DNA from: Rikenella microfusus
GTDB taxonomy: Bacteria > Bacteroidota > Bacteroidia > Bacteroidales > VadinHA17
DNA: 32,128 bases
Direction of reading: 5' to 3'
NCBI GenBank assembly: GCA_022736275.1
Contig: DZBJ01000019.1
Span: 25,151 to 57,278, forward strand
Below the pieces are notes generated by a model, which saw only the letters and a list, made by a program, of their open reading frames with translations, had not been told where the DNA came from and searched no databases. The first letter of the stretch is position 1. Each line of letters opens with the position of its first letter. Both the position numbers and the translations under genes were made by a program. Positions 32,104 to 32,128 of this stretch are shown here, one piece after another.

Positions 32104-32128
32104 CTTTTAAATATAGACCTTCAGACTT

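Overview
The window looks like a chromosomal segment from an anaerobic member of the Bacteroidota, probably Bacteroidales. Four things suggest this. There are several exact Bacteroidota-type promoter elements (TTTG, a spacer of 19-20 bp, then TAnnTTTG). Most genes lack a strong Shine-Dalgarno sequence. The gene order rpsU-xerC-hpf-tRNAs-tuf-tRNA-Trp-secE-nusG-rplKAJL-rpoBC-DUF3467 is the one I know from this phylum. The peptidase is of the S46/DPP11 type. Anaerobic or low-redox metabolism is suggested by a class I hybrid cluster protein and a giant 2-hydroxyacyl-CoA dehydratase activase.

Left part, plus strand (1-10372). The 3' end of an M3 peptidase gene is followed 3 bp later by a membrane-bound 7TMR-DISM histidine kinase. 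A convergent Crp/Fnr regulator (HcpR-like, minus strand) is divergent from an iron-sulfur protein gene and hcp. The intergenic region between them holds a perfect 16-bp palindrome and a TAnnTTTG element, spaced as expected for an activator site near -41. This forms a nitric oxide / nitrosative stress module: sensor-regulator, electron-carrier candidate, reductase. A strong terminator follows hcp, then comes a 1416-residue protein that fuses two activase ATPase domains to a dehydratase-like C-terminal half.

Middle part, minus strand (10329-15828). Transcribed right to left: a small putative lipoprotein, then a tightly packed or overlapping run of a DUF2520 Rossmann protein, a KdsC-like HAD phosphatase, a UbiA prenyltransferase, a Maf nucleotide pyrophosphatase and a DPP11-type S46 peptidase. 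The last gene overlaps the end of the activase gene by 44 bp, tail to tail.

Right part, minus strand (15877-32128). This is the core information-processing block. From upstream to downstream it has a helix-hairpin-helix membrane protein, rpsU with its own promoter, xerC, hpf, then a promoter driving tRNA-Thr(UGU), tRNA-Tyr, tRNA-Gly, tRNA-Thr(GGU) and tuf. A perfect hairpin follows, then tRNA-Trp, secE, nusG, rplK, rplA, rplJ and rplL. A terminator-like attenuator separates rplL from rpoB, and rpoC and a DUF3467 gene end at a strong terminator. The far right end carries 2.3 copies of a 45-bp palindrome-containing tandem repeat.

Most of the window is housekeeping. I do not see a clear new defence, mobile or biosynthetic system. 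The parts most worth a second look are the hcpR/hcp control region with its histidine-rich iron-sulfur protein, the orphan double activase, the DUF2520-containing operon, and the two hairpins inside the ribosomal/RNA polymerase block.
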